NCBI GenBank assembly: GCA_903856805.1
Contig: CAIOCZ010000179.1
Location: forward strand, 1-40,138
DNA from: an uncultured cyanobacterium
Lineage (GTDB): Bacteria > Cyanobacteriota > Cyanobacteriia > PCC-6307 > Cyanobiaceae
Length of the DNA stretch: 40,138 nt
Direction of reading: 5' to 3'
Shown: in pieces, positions 7,202 through 15,918 of the stretch
Layout of the letters: every line of letters starts with the position of its first letter
How positions within the stretch are numbered: the first letter of the stretch is position 1
Notes under the pieces: model-generated
The model's input: only the letters and a program-made list of their open reading frames with translations
Database searches by the model: none
What the model was told of the DNA's origin: nothing
Position numbers and translations under genes: made by a program

Positions 7202-8404
7202 ATGACCCCCCTGCTCCGCCGCCTCCGCCAGGATCTGTTCGCTACTCCGGCCGACGGCCTCGTCACCGTGCTGTTGCTGGCCCTGATCGGTGCCGGTGGC
7301 TTCGCCGTTCTGCATTGGGCCCTCGGCCAGGCCCAGTGGGCCGTGATTCGGGCCAACAGCACCCTGTTCGCTGTGGGGCGCTATCCCCTCGACCAGCAGT
7401 GGCGCCTCTGGCTGCTCACCGCCCTGCTGGCCGCGGCCACGGGCCTCAGTTGGGGGATGCTGCGCTCCCATCCCCGGCCCGACCGGGGCGGCAGCCTCTG
7501 GCCCCGCAACGACTGGATGGCGGTGGGGATGGTGGCTCTGCTGAGCCTGGCCCTGCCCTCGCTCCTGGGTCTGGCCCTGCCGCTGCAGCTGCGCTGGTGG
7601 GCCATCGCCGCCCTGCTGCTCCTGCTGCGCTGGCTGGCCGGTCGTTTCGGGCCGCTGCTGCCGGCTCCCCTCAAGCGTTGCCTTCCCCTGGGCCTGCCCC
7701 TGCTCTATCTGCTGGGGATGGTGCTGATCGGCGGAGGCCTTGCCCTGGAGCCCGTGTCCCCCTCCCAATGGGGCGGCCTGATGCTCACCCTGCTGGAATC
7801 CAGTTTCGCGATCCTGCTCTGTTTCCCCCTGGGGGTGCTGCTGGCCCTGGGCCGTCGCAGTGATCTGCCCTTGCTGCGTTGGGGCTCGGTGGTTTACATC
7901 GAATTCTTCCGTGGCGCCCCCCTGATCACCCTGCTGTTTCTGGGCCAGAACATGCTCGGCTTCCTATTGCCGGGCGGCGTGGCCCCCGAGCGGGTGTGGC
8001 GGGCGGCCTGGGTGCTCACCCTGTTCGCGGCCGCTTATCTGGCCGAGGCGGTGCGCTCCGGCCTGGCGGCGGTGCCCCGGGGGCAGCTGGAGGCGGCCCG
8101 CTCCCTAGGCCTCTCCACCCCCCAGGCCTTCACCACCGTGGTGTTGCCCCAGGCCCTGCGGGTGGCCCTGCCCAGCATGGTGGGCCAGTTCATCTCGCTC
8201 CTGCAGGACACCACCCTGCTCTCGCTGATTGGCCTGATGGAGCTGCTGGGTACGGCCCGCACCGTGATGGCCAACCCCGCGTTCCTAGGCCGCAACGCCG
8301 AGGTCTACTTCACCCTGGCGGTGCTGTTCTGGTGCTGCTGCGCCGCCCTGGGGCTCGGCAGCCGTGCCCTTGAACGCCGTCTCAATCCCTCTACCCTCGC
8401 CTGA
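7202..8404 (+). CDS. natH: Polar amino-acid ABC transporter permease 2 (NatH/AapM type)
   Basis: 400-residue inner-membrane permease. The first half holds several extra hydrophobic helices (for example around residues 20-45, 70-90, 107-145 and 160-180), a known feature of AapM/NatH. The second half is the standard permease domain: WGGLMLTLLESSFAILLCFPLG, then YIEFFRGAPLITLLFLGQN and the EAA loop EAARSLGLSTPQAFTTVVLP. The start ATG at 7202 follows the previous stop by one base. Its TGA overlaps the ATG of the ATPase gene. It forms the transmembrane pore together with the NatG-like subunit. Confidence 0.9.
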   Translation: MTPLLRRLRQDLFATPADGLVTVLLLALIGAGGFAVLHWALGQAQWAVIRANSTLFAVGRYPLDQQWRLWLLTALLAAATGLSWGMLRSHPRPDRGGSLWPRNDWMAVGMVALLSLALPSLLGLALPLQLRWWAIAALLLLLRWLAGRFGPLLPAPLKRCLPLGLPLLYLLGMVLIGGGLALEPVSPSQWGGLMLTLLESSFAILLCFPLGVLLALGRRSDLPLLRWGSVVYIEFFRGAPLITLLFLGQNMLGFLLPGGVAPERVWRAAWVLTLFAAAYLAEAVRSGLAAVPRGQLEAARSLGLSTPQAFTTVVLPQALRVALPSMVGQFISLLQDTTLLSLIGLMELLGTARTVMANPAFLGRNAEVYFTLAVLFWCCCAALGLGSRALERRLNPSTLA

Positions 8405-9183
8405 TGACCAGCTCCGTTTCCCCGGCGCGCACTGACGCCGCGCCGATGATTGAGGCCTGCGCTGTGCAGAAGTGGTATCCGAATGGATTCCATGCCCTGC
8501 GGGGCGTCGACCTTACGGTCCAGCGGGGCGAGGTGGTGGTGATCATGGGCCCATCGGGCTCAGGAAAGAGCACCTTCCTGCGCACCTTCAACGCCCTCGA
8601 GGATTTCCAGCAGGGGTCGATCTGCGTGGATGGCATTGTGCTGTCCGACGATCTTCGCCAGATCGATGCCATCCGCCAGGAGGTGGGGATGGTGTTTCAG
8701 CAATTCAACCTCTTCCCCCACCTCACCGTCCTTGAGAACCTCACCCTGGCGCCGGTGCTGGTGCGCAAGCGGCCCAAGGCGGAGGTGGAGCAGCAGGCCC
8801 GGGCCCTGCTCCGGCGGGTTGGGATCGCCGAGCAGTCCGACAAATATCCCGGCCAGCTCTCCGGTGGTCAGCAGCAGCGGGTGGCGATCGCCCGTTCGCT
8901 CTGCATGGAGCCGCGGATCATGCTGTTCGATGAGCCCACCAGTGCCCTCGATCCGGAGATGGTGCGGGAGGTGCTGGAGGTGATGCGGGGGCTGGCCGCC
9001 GAGGGCATGACCATGGTGGTGGTCACCCATGAGGTGAACTTTGCCCGGGAGGTGGCCACACGCGTGGTGCTGATGGCCGATGGCGAAAAGGTGGAGGAGG
9101 CCCCCCCCGAGCAGTTCTTCAGCAACCCCACCCAGGAGCGCAGCCGGCGCTTTCTCGATCAGATCCTCATCTCCAACCCATAG
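8404..9183 (+). CDS. bgtA: Polar amino-acid ABC transporter ATP-binding protein (AapP/GlnQ/BgtA type)
   Basis: 259-residue ABC ATPase that powers the transporter. Walker A is GPSGSGKST (residues 49-57), the Q-loop is GMVFQQFNLFPHLTV, the signature is LSGGQQQR, Walker B is IMLFDEPTSALD and the switch His lies in VVVVTHEV. This is the classic GlnQ/HisP subgroup for polar amino acids. ATG at 8404 overlaps the natH stop; an in-frame Met at residue 15 is an alternative start. In Anabaena the equivalent ATPase BgtA serves two Nat systems; here it is in the same operon as the other subunits, so the symbol is by analogy. Its 3' end overlaps the convergent GAP-family gene by 25 bp. Confidence 0.92.
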   Translation: MTSSVSPARTDAAPMIEACAVQKWYPNGFHALRGVDLTVQRGEVVVIMGPSGSGKSTFLRTFNALEDFQQGSICVDGIVLSDDLRQIDAIRQEVGMVFQQFNLFPHLTVLENLTLAPVLVRKRPKAEVEQQARALLRRVGIAEQSDKYPGQLSGGQQQRVAIARSLCMEPRIMLFDEPTSALDPEMVREVLEVMRGLAAEGMTMVVVTHEVNFAREVATRVVLMADGEKVEEAPPEQFFSNPTQERSRRFLDQILISNP

Positions 9184-9842
9184 AGCCCTTCGAACAGCAG
9201 ATAGGCGGCGAACACCAGGGCCAGGACACCCACCAGCCATTCCGCCTTGTGTTGCAGCCAATGTTCCAGGCTGGCGATGCCGTTGCGGATCGTGCCCGAG
9301 CTGCCAATCCAGGCCAGCGGGGGGAGCAGCAATAGGGAACTGGCCATCAGGGCAAACACCACGGTGATTTCAACATCGGCGGATCGGCCGGGGTGGTTGA
9401 TCAACAGCAAGCCCGCCTGCTTGAGATAAAACACCAGATTTTCGGGTGTCAGCAGGGCCCCCGCAGCGCCGATCAGCACCAGCATCGCCGTGTCAACATC
9501 CGGCAGTTTGTTCATGAAGCGCAGCGCCATCCCTTCCTCGCCGAGGCTGGCCTGGGGGGTCAGTTGGTAGAGGCCCAGGGCCATCAGGCCGCCGGCCCCC
9601 AGCAAATCGATCAGGACCTGTTCCCGTTCGCCATGGGCGAGGCTGATGCCGAAGGCGCTGCCCACGGTCATCAGCAGGGTCACCGCCAACACATTGGCCA
9701 GGGTCCAGCCACTGACGTAGGCGAAGGCCCGGCGCAGGGGCGCGCGGCCCAGCAGCAGCAGGGTGACCACGCCAATGTGGAGCGGGCTGAAGGCGATGCC
9801 GATGCCGAACAACGAAGACTGGGTGACCAGGGACAGACTCAT
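9159..9842 (-). CDS. GAP-family (LysE-like) membrane protein, paralogue 1
   Basis: 227-residue protein with about six membrane helices. It begins with SSLFGIGIAFSPLHIGVVTLLLLG and has PLRRAF, then GWTLANVLAVTLLMTVG and LDLLGAGGLMALGLY-like segments. This pattern fits the GAP/Sap family (named from mycobacterial glycopeptidolipid export), whose members are LysE-like and thought to help move small or lipid molecules; the true substrate is unknown. The start ATG (complement of 9840-9842) puts the first helix at the N-terminus. It runs tail to tail with the transporter operon, overlapping it by 25 bp. A clear paralogue lies at 25705-26439. Confidence 0.75.
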   Translation of the reverse strand: MSLSLVTQSSLFGIGIAFSPLHIGVVTLLLLGRAPLRRAFAYVSGWTLANVLAVTLLMTVGSAFGISLAHGEREQVLIDLLGAGGLMALGLYQLTPQASLGEEGMALRFMNKLPDVDTAMLVLIGAAGALLTPENLVFYLKQAGLLLINHPGRSADVEITVVFALMASSLLLLPPLAWIGSSGTIRNGIASLEHWLQHKAEWLVGVLALVFAAYLLFEGLYGLEMRI

Positions 9843-9974
9843 CAGGGCGCTCCCGCGGCAGACAACCCCTGACGGGGCCCCGGGACCCTAACGAGCCCCC
9901 CCGCCTGTCGGTGTCGAGCGTTACCGGCTTGAGCGAGTAGCCCCCCGATCCGCTAGCCCAACGAATGCAGACAG

Positions 9975-10000
9975 CAAAAAGGGGCCCGGCTGGACCCCTT
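9975..10000 (-). terminator. Rho-independent terminator after the secreted tagged protein gene
   Basis: On the minus strand AAGGGGTCC pairs with GGGCCCCTT (one T-G wobble) around a 4-nt loop, followed by a short T-run and TGC. It sits 27 bp downstream of the stop of the gene at 10027-10716. Confidence 0.7.
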
Positions 10001-10026
10001 GAATCAATGAAGTGGGTGGTCCAGCT

Positions 10027-10716
10027 TCAGGCTTGGGGCGCGCCAGACTTGATCCGTTGGCGCAGGCGACGGCTGACCCCGAATCCGGCGGCGGCTCCCA
10101 GGATCGGCAGGGGGCCCGGAGCTTGGGCGTTCTGGAATTCAGCCTCGAATTCGTAGGTGATCGGATTGGCAACCGTCTGCTGAATCCACATGGTGTAGTC
10201 CCCGGACGGCAGGGGGCCCGCTACCGGACCCAGCAGCGATTGGCTGAACAGGTCGGTCTGGCTGGCGGGATTGGTCGCACAATTTTCAGCGCCGGAGGGG
10301 GCCAGGGCGCCGTAAAAGTCGGAGCACACTCCCTTGGTGCCGAAGTGGCTGTAGGCCAGGGCACCGGGCAGTCCCTGGCTGGGGGCGAACACCGGGGCCG
10401 TGGTCCACTGATTGCCCGCCATCAAACCCACGAAGCCGCGGTCATCCGTGGAGGTGTAGCTGGTGAGGGTCAAGCTGGTGAACACCTTGCCGGTGGGCAC
10501 CGTGAAGGTGACGTAATCGGCGGTGGGGGACACCCCTCCAGCCACCGTGCCCACATTGGTGACGGTTCCTTTGATTTTTACCTTCTTCGAGCCGGTCTCC
10601 ACGCTGGGGGCCATGGGATCGTGGCTATAGGCTGCCTGGGTAGCGCTGGGGCTGGCCAGCAGGGTCAGCGCAGGCACCAGAGCTAATAAAGGCAGCAAAG
10701 CCTTAGAAGAAACCAT
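10027..10716 (-). CDS. Secreted protein with possible C-terminal membrane-sorting tag
   Basis: 229-residue protein. The N-terminus MVSSKALLPLLALVPALTLLASPSATQA is a good Sec signal peptide with a likely cut after TQA. The mature part is a beta-rich domain with Thr/Ser/Gly-rich strands and two Cys (VCSDFYG and ENCATN) that could form a disulfide. It ends with APGPLPILGAAAGFGVSRRLRQRI and a short tail: a small-residue hydrophobic helix bracketed by PLP and a basic cluster. This is laid out like a PEP-CTERM exosortase signal, but the PEP motif is replaced by PLPILGA. I know similar tails from other cyanobacterial surface proteins but cannot confirm that an exosortase handles them. Function unknown. 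It lies 128 bp downstream of the GH57 gene and is followed by a terminator. Confidence 0.75.
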   Translation of the reverse strand: MVSSKALLPLLALVPALTLLASPSATQAAYSHDPMAPSVETGSKKVKIKGTVTNVGTVAGGVSPTADYVTFTVPTGKVFTSLTLTSYTSTDDRGFVGLMAGNQWTTAPVFAPSQGLPGALAYSHFGTKGVCSDFYGALAPSGAENCATNPASQTDLFSQSLLGPVAGPLPSGDYTMWIQQTVANPITYEFEAEFQNAQAPGPLPILGAAAGFGVSRRLRQRIKSGAPQA

Positions 10717-10844
10717 GACCAGGTAAAAGAAAGGTAAAACTCTAAGCTTCTCAAGTCTATCAGCATCTTGAGAACGGGGGCCATTTGTTGCCGATTCAGA
10801 GCAGTTGGCAGGCCTGTTCTCCTTGGGATTCTGATCGATTTCTT

Positions 10845-12440
10845 CTAGGCCCGCTGGGCTGGTGGAGCCTCCCTTGGGGGGAGGGAAGCCCAATCGGCGG
10901 CGTTGAGGCTGGGAAACAGGCCGTCCTCGCCCTGCACGGCCGCCAGCCAGTCGGCGGGAGGGGCACTGCCGGTTTCGATCGCATCCAGCAGGCGCCAGAA
11001 GCGGTCTAGGTGCCTGTGAATCCGGTCCCGGGCCAGGTCGGTGGTGGTGCCGGCCCGCAGGATGAAGCTCCAGTCCGAACTCTGGGCCAGCAGCAGCTCC
11101 CGTCCGGCCTGGGCCAGCCACTGGCGCTGGGCGGTGCTGCCCACGCCCCGGTTCACCCGCCGCACCATGGCCCGGGAGGCCCGCTGCCATTCGGCCACCA
11201 CCCAGGTGTTGGTGGCATTCATCCAGTAGTCGTGGTAGCCCCCGGCGCCCCAGCTGGAGGGGGACGGCTGACACACCTGCAGGGCCATCGGCCGCCCCAG
11301 CACCTCCCGCAGGTGGGTGAAGCGCACCCCCGCCGCCGGCCCCTGCCGGAACAGCTCAGCCAGGAAGTCGGGCCCCTCGAACCACCAGTGCCCGAACAGC
11401 TCCGCATCAAATGGGGCCACCAGCAGGGGGGCGCGATCCATCGTGGCGGCCAGGGCCTCGAGCTGGTCGGCCCGGCCCTGTAGATAACGCTGGGCGTGCT
11501 CCTGCACCCGCCCGGCCGCCACGGCGGGTTGATAGGGCTGCTTGTCCTCCAGGGGACAGCCCTGGGCCGTCACCCGATGCAGCTTCAGCCCCAGGGGGCG
11601 ACGGCTGCGGATGCCGCAGTTCCCCAGGCTGGCCTCCGGCAGATCCCAGCCGAGGTCGCGGTGGAATTCCCGGTAGGCCCCATCGCCGGGATAGCCCTGG
11701 CTGGCACTCCACACCGGCAGGGTGGAGGTGCTGTCCCGTCCGAAGAAGGCCACCCCGGCCGGCGCACAGATCGGTGCGTAGACCCCGTAGCGGGGGCGCG
11801 GCAGGGCGTGCAGCAGCCCGTGGCCGTCGAGCAGGGAATAGCGCAGTCCACAGCCGGCCATCAGGTGGTCGAGGCCTTCGTAATAGGCACACTCCGGCAG
11901 CCACAGCCCCAGGGGGCGATCCCCCAACAGCCGCTGGTGTTCCCGCAGGGCGGTGCGCAGCTGGGCCCGCACGGCTTCGGGGGAGTCGCGCAGCAGGGGG
12001 AGATACCCGTGGGTGGCGGCGCAGCTGATCAGGTCAAGCACGCCGTCCTGCTGCAGCCGTCGGAATCGGGGCAGCAGGTTGCCGTCGCAAGCGAGAAACT
12101 GGGCCCTCGCCCGCTGCAGCCGCTGGTCGAGATCGCTTGCCGCTACCGCCAGCTCCTGGGGAGCCTCCTGCAGGAGCTGCAGGCGCTGTTCCAGCCAGGG
12201 CACGAAGCGATGGTTGAGCTCCGGGTCGCTCAGCAGGGCCAGCAGGGTGGGGGAGAGGCCGAGGGTGAGCCGGGGCTGTTGGGCGGGGTCGGCGGCGGCC
12301 GCCTCAAGCACCGCCAGCAGGGGCAGGTAACACTCCTGCAGGGCCTGGAAGTACCAGTCTTCTTCCAGGGATCCCAGCTCACTGGAGCGAACGTAGGGAA
12401 GGTGGGCGTGGAGCACCAAGGCCAGATCGCCGATGGCCAT
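10845..12440 (-). CDS. GH57 glycoside hydrolase, 1,4-alpha-glucan branching-enzyme type
   Basis: 531-residue cytoplasmic enzyme of family GH57. It opens with LVLHAHLPYVR (the HxH motif of GH57), has the nucleophile E183 in LWLPECAYYEG and the acid/base D345 in APFDAELFGHWWFEG, followed by the DUF1957-type C-terminal domain with SSWGAGGYHDYWMN and SSDWSFIL. Length and motifs match Thermococcus/Thermus-type GH57 branching enzymes, which build alpha-1,6 branches in glycogen-like glucans. It could alternatively be an amylase-like GH57, since the two are hard to separate by motif. The start ATG at the complement of 12438-12440 precedes the conserved strand directly. It is divergent from leuA, with 109 bp between them. 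Confidence 0.88.
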   Translation of the reverse strand: MAIGDLALVLHAHLPYVRSSELGSLEEDWYFQALQECYLPLLAVLEAAAADPAQQPRLTLGLSPTLLALLSDPELNHRFVPWLEQRLQLLQEAPQELAVAASDLDQRLQRARAQFLACDGNLLPRFRRLQQDGVLDLISCAATHGYLPLLRDSPEAVRAQLRTALREHQRLLGDRPLGLWLPECAYYEGLDHLMAGCGLRYSLLDGHGLLHALPRPRYGVYAPICAPAGVAFFGRDSTSTLPVWSASQGYPGDGAYREFHRDLGWDLPEASLGNCGIRSRRPLGLKLHRVTAQGCPLEDKQPYQPAVAAGRVQEHAQRYLQGRADQLEALAATMDRAPLLVAPFDAELFGHWWFEGPDFLAELFRQGPAAGVRFTHLREVLGRPMALQVCQPSPSSWGAGGYHDYWMNATNTWVVAEWQRASRAMVRRVNRGVGSTAQRQWLAQAGRELLLAQSSDWSFILRAGTTTDLARDRIHRHLDRFWRLLDAIETGSAPPADWLAAVQGEDGLFPSLNAADWASLPPREAPPAQRA

Positions 12441-12508
12441 GCACGTCCCGCGGTGATCGCAGTGTAGGTCGCCGTTTCCACGGTTCCCAAGGATCGGACG
12501 CCGCCCCG

Positions 12509-12514
12509 TAGAAT
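12509..12514 (+). promoter_or_regulatory. Possible -10 box for leuA
   Basis: TAGAAT lies 35 bp before the leuA ATG, a sensible distance for a short leader. No good -35 hexamer is seen at 16-19 bp spacing, so this is weak evidence. Confidence 0.3.
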
Positions 12515-12549
12515 GGTTTCAACTCATAGTCATTCCGCCTTAACTGCCC

Positions 12550-14175
12550 ATGGCCCGCGATCCCGGTCGGGTACTGATCTTTGACACCACCCTCCGCGAC
12601 GGCGAGCAATCGCCCGGCGCCAGCCTCAACCTGGAGGAAAAGCTGGCGATTGCCCACCAGCTGGCCCGCTTGGGTGTCGACATCATCGAGGCCGGTTTCC
12701 CCTTTGCCAGCCCCGGGGATTTCAATGCCGTTCAGCGCATCGCCGCCAGTGTGGGCGGACCCGACGGGCCGGTGATCTGCGGCCTGGCCCGGGCCGCCGC
12801 CGGCGATATCAAGGCCTGTGCCGAGGCCGTGGCCCCCGCCGCCCGTCGCCGCATCCACACCTTCATTGCCACCAGTGACATTCACCTGGAACACAAGCTC
12901 CGCAAGAGCCGCTCCGAGGTGCTGGCGATCACGGCCGAGATGGTGGCCTATGCCCGCTCCCTTGTGGAGGATGTGGAGTTTTCCTGTGAGGATGCCGGCC
13001 GGAGTGATCCGGAATACATGCATGAGGTTATTGAAACCGCCATCAAGGCCGGGGCAACGACCATCAATATTCCCGATACAGTTGGCTATGCCACTCCTGC
13101 GGAATTTGGCGACTTGATCGCCGGGATTAATCGCCATGTTCCCAATATCAACGAGGCGGTAATTTCGGTACATGGCCACAATGATCTCGGCCTGGCCGTT
13201 GCCAATTTTCTCGAGGCTGTGAAGACCGGTGCCCGCCAACTGGAATGCACGATCAATGGCATTGGGGAACGGGCTGGCAATGCGTCGCTTGAGGAGTTGG
13301 TGATGGCCTTGCATGTGCGTCGTAGTTATTTCAACCCCTACTTGGGCCGCCCCCGGGACAGTGCCGAGCCCCTCACCGGTGTACGCACCGAGGAGATCAC
13401 CAAAACCTCGCGTCTTGTCTCTAATCTCACCGGCATGGTGGTGCAGCCCAACAAGGCGATTGTGGGGGCCAATGCCTTCGCCCACGAATCCGGTATTCAT
13501 CAGGACGGCGTACTCAAGAACCGCCTCACTTACGAGATTATCGATGCCCAAACCGTGGGATTGATGGATAATCGAATCTCCCTTGGGAAGCTCTCGGGTC
13601 GTAGTGCCTTCCGGGCTCGACTTGAGGAACTTGGCTATAATCTTGATGGCGAAGACCTCAATGATGCCTTCATCCGCTTCAAGGAGTTGGCTGACCGCAA
13701 GCGGGAGATCGTCGATCGCGATCTGGAGGCCATTGTTAGTGAGCAGGTTCAGCAACAGGGTGAGGCACGATTCCAGTTGCGGCGCGTCCAGGTCAGTTGT
13801 GGGACGGGTCTCCAGCCCACGGCCACGGTCACCTTGGCCACGGCCGATGGCACGGAGCTCACGGAGGCGGCGATCGGCACTGGCCCGGTGGATGCCGTCT
13901 GCCGGGCCCTCAATCGCCTGGCCCAGGTACCCAATGAACTGGTTGAGTTCTCCGTGAAATCTGTCACCGAGGGAATTGATGCCATGGGCGATGTCACGAT
14001 CCGCCTGCGTCACCAGGGGATTCTGTATTCCGGTCACTCCGCGGATACCGATATTGTGGTAGCGGCGGCCCAGGCTTTTGTGAATGCCCTCAACCGCCTT
14101 GTGGCTGGCGGCCAGGCGAATCCCCTGCACCCTCAAAAGGCGCCTTTGCCGGTCGCCGAGTTGCCCAGGTTGTGA
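12550..14175 (+). CDS. leuA: 2-isopropylmalate synthase
   Basis: 541-residue enzyme that condenses acetyl-CoA with 2-oxoisovalerate, the first committed step of leucine synthesis. The catalytic barrel starts with [13 protein letters not shown] (residues 11-23) and has the metal-binding HGH at 208-210 (SVHGHNDLG) and [13 protein letters not shown]. The C-terminal part (from about residue 400) is the LeuA allosteric domain, which binds leucine for feedback inhibition. Full length for the bacterial long form. ATG at 12550 is followed closely by the conserved core. Codon and base composition change within the gene: the first 450 bp and the allosteric domain are GC-rich like the neighbours, while roughly 13000-13780 is clearly more AT-rich. 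The protein itself shows no missing motif. Confidence 0.96.
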   Translation: MARDPGRVLIFDTTLRDGEQSPGASLNLEEKLAIAHQLARLGVDIIEAGFPFASPGDFNAVQRIAASVGGPDGPVICGLARAAAGDIKACAEAVAPAARRRIHTFIATSDIHLEHKLRKSRSEVLAITAEMVAYARSLVEDVEFSCEDAGRSDPEYMHEVIETAIKAGATTINIPDTVGYATPAEFGDLIAGINRHVPNINEAVISVHGHNDLGLAVANFLEAVKTGARQLECTINGIGERAGNASLEELVMALHVRRSYFNPYLGRPRDSAEPLTGVRTEEITKTSRLVSNLTGMVVQPNKAIVGANAFAHESGIHQDGVLKNRLTYEIIDAQTVGLMDNRISLGKLSGRSAFRARLEELGYNLDGEDLNDAFIRFKELADRKREIVDRDLEAIVSEQVQQQGEARFQLRRVQVSCGTGLQPTATVTLATADGTELTEAAIGTGPVDAVCRALNRLAQVPNELVEFSVKSVTEGIDAMGDVTIRLRHQGILYSGHSADTDIVVAAAQAFVNALNRLVAGGQANPLHPQKAPLPVAELPRL

Positions 14176-14226
14176 TCGAACGGTCTGGTTCTTTTCTGAC
14201 ATCTCTACCCCTCCGACCTTTTTCCG

Positions 14227-15405
14227 GTGTCTGATTCGCCCTCCAAGACCACCAGAACCCTATATTTACACGTTGGTCATCGAAAAACCGGAAGCAGTTA
14301 CATACAGTACTGCTTGGCCGCGTCCAGGTCGGTCCTTGAATCGGCTGGAATTGATTATCCAATCTCTGGGGAGATCTTGCAGCAGGCGATTAACAGGTTG
14401 CCCACGTCTGGTAATGGTCTGGAGTTGGCCCGTGCCCTCAAGCGCGGCGATCGCCAGGTCGTGCGCGACCATCTCTTGACCGCAAATTCCCTCGACACCT
14501 TATACAGTGCCGAGCAGTTATTGAGTGTTCTCTCCCTGCCGGCAGCGGCTGATCTGTTGTTCTCGGAAGCTGTTCATGCTCAGATCGATCGAATCTCGAT
14601 CTTGCTATTTATCCGGGAACCGGTCGATCATGTTGTCAGTGCCTATGGCCAGGAAGTGAAGCGTAATTACGGCACTTTTGATGTTAATATTGAGGATTAT
14701 TTTGCTCAATATAATCAGCCTGCCAAGGTGTTCGCTGCCCTTGAAGCGTTCGGGCGATGGCCTGATCTGGTGTCGATGGAAGTCCATAACTATTCGCGCT
14801 GTACGGAGGATCTGGCCGATCTTTGTTTTCACTGGCTTGGTTTTGGGGCCTTGGGTGAGCGCGGTCCGGCTCCCCAGTTGGCGGACTCTGGAGAATCAAA
14901 GCAGGTGAATCGATCCCTCACCGTGGCGGAATTTGAATTCTGTAAATCCCTGATGGAAATGGGGATGAAGCCCAATCGTCTTTCCGATGCTCTTGTGTCA
15001 ACTCTTCCGGAGATTAGAAGTGATCTGTTTGACCACTTGGCGCAGTTGGCTGCTCCCCAGATTGCTCGTTTGTCCACGCGATTGCAGCCGGTGCTGAACA
15101 GGGTCAACCCCCTGTTGCCTGCCCAAGCGCGTTATGCTTCCATTGCCCATCCCCTGACGCTCCCTGTTGGTAATTCCAGTGGGATTGGGAGCGCGAAGAT
15201 GTCCGGAGAACAGGCCTGTGGCCCGTCGGACATGTATGGCTTGAATGCGCAACAAATTCGGGTGATCTGTGATGTGCTGACCCTGGATGGATCCCGTCGG
15301 CCGCAGAGGTTTTGGATGCCGGCCCTCACGTGGACGCTCCAGCGGATCGCCGCCTTGCGGGCTGGGTGCAGGCGCGTCCTGTCTCCCAGGCCATCCCGCC
15401 GCTGA
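14227..15405 (+). CDS. Sulfotransferase-family-like P-loop protein
   Basis: 392-residue protein starting with GTG. The N-terminus LYLHVGHRKTGSSYIQ contains the 5'-phosphosulfate-binding loop (K20-T-G-S) seen in PAPS-dependent sulfotransferases, and ILLFIREPVDHVVSAYGQE (R130, S138) matches the 3'-phosphate-binding motif. Between them are helices typical of the fold. The last 100 residues have no family I recognise. Such proteins usually modify surface polysaccharides or small molecules in cyanobacteria, but the acceptor is unknown here. GC content is lower than average and the gene lies just after leuA (51 bp), in a stretch that looks like a variable island. Family call moderate, function uncertain. 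Confidence 0.65.
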   Translation: MSDSPSKTTRTLYLHVGHRKTGSSYIQYCLAASRSVLESAGIDYPISGEILQQAINRLPTSGNGLELARALKRGDRQVVRDHLLTANSLDTLYSAEQLLSVLSLPAAADLLFSEAVHAQIDRISILLFIREPVDHVVSAYGQEVKRNYGTFDVNIEDYFAQYNQPAKVFAALEAFGRWPDLVSMEVHNYSRCTEDLADLCFHWLGFGALGERGPAPQLADSGESKQVNRSLTVAEFEFCKSLMEMGMKPNRLSDALVSTLPEIRSDLFDHLAQLAAPQIARLSTRLQPVLNRVNPLLPAQARYASIAHPLTLPVGNSSGIGSAKMSGEQACGPSDMYGLNAQQIRVICDVLTLDGSRRPQRFWMPALTWTLQRIAALRAGCRRVLSPRPSRR

Positions 15406-15655
15406 AGGCCTGGGGCTTGGGGCTGGAAAGACCAGCTCCCGACTTAATCCGACAGGACTCTTCCTTGTGTTTGATCAAGCGCGACGGCGCGATGGCGTCG
15501 GCAACGCCCATTCACTAGGAAAGCGCTGGCGGGAGGCGGTGGACTTGGACGCATTGACAGGTGGCCCTTTTTTGTGCCAAAGTTTAAGTATTGGCCAATT
15601 TTGTACATTTTCACCTTTGGCCCTCTTGGTCGGCGGGCCGTTCTGAAACGTTTCC
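15406..15655. other. Non-coding spacer with a long-range inverted repeat
   Basis: No credible gene. GCCAAAG (15576-15582) and CTTTGGC (15615-15621) form a perfect 7-bp inverted repeat 32 bp apart, in an AT-rich patch. A perfect TTGACA (15554-15559) is upstream but no TATAAT-like box follows at proper spacing. It may be a regulatory region for the genes that follow. Confidence 0.35.
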
Positions 15656-15682
15656 ATGCTCTGGGTCCCGTTCAAGCTGTCG

Positions 15683-15853
15683 ATGAAGGGGTTCTCCCCC
15701 CTTTACGTGTCGGTCGCCCTAATCTGCCTCTGTGTCTACGCCCTTTCCGATCAGTTTGACCTATCCCACCCCTGGGATAAAATACTGAAAGAGTTTTCGC
15801 TGTATCTGTCCTTCTCCATGTTTTGCGTTTACTTTCTTCAGTACCTCTACTGA
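15683..15853 (+). CDS. Small hydrophobic protein, possibly membrane-bound (uncertain)
   Basis: 56-codon frame starting MKGFSPLYVS, with two likely membrane segments (SPLYVSVALICLCVYAL, and LYLSFSMFCVYFLQYLY at the C-terminus) separated by a polar loop. An earlier in-frame ATG at 15656 adds nine residues. I do not recognise it. Its amphipathic layout and the 65-bp gap before the sugar permease make a real gene plausible, but no strong ribosome-binding site is visible and its size leaves room for chance. Confidence 0.35.
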   Translation: MKGFSPLYVSVALICLCVYALSDQFDLSHPWDKILKEFSLYLSFSMFCVYFLQYLY

Positions 15854-15918
15854 AAGGCCAGCAACGACGCATTCCTGCCGAGACAAGCTTCCATTCCCCC
15901 TGACGTTGCCGTTTGTCC

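Noticed and set aside
12379-14202. Long minus-strand open frame (607 codons) opposite leuA
   Set aside because: leuA motifs on the plus strand are unambiguous; the antisense frame has no domain-like pattern.
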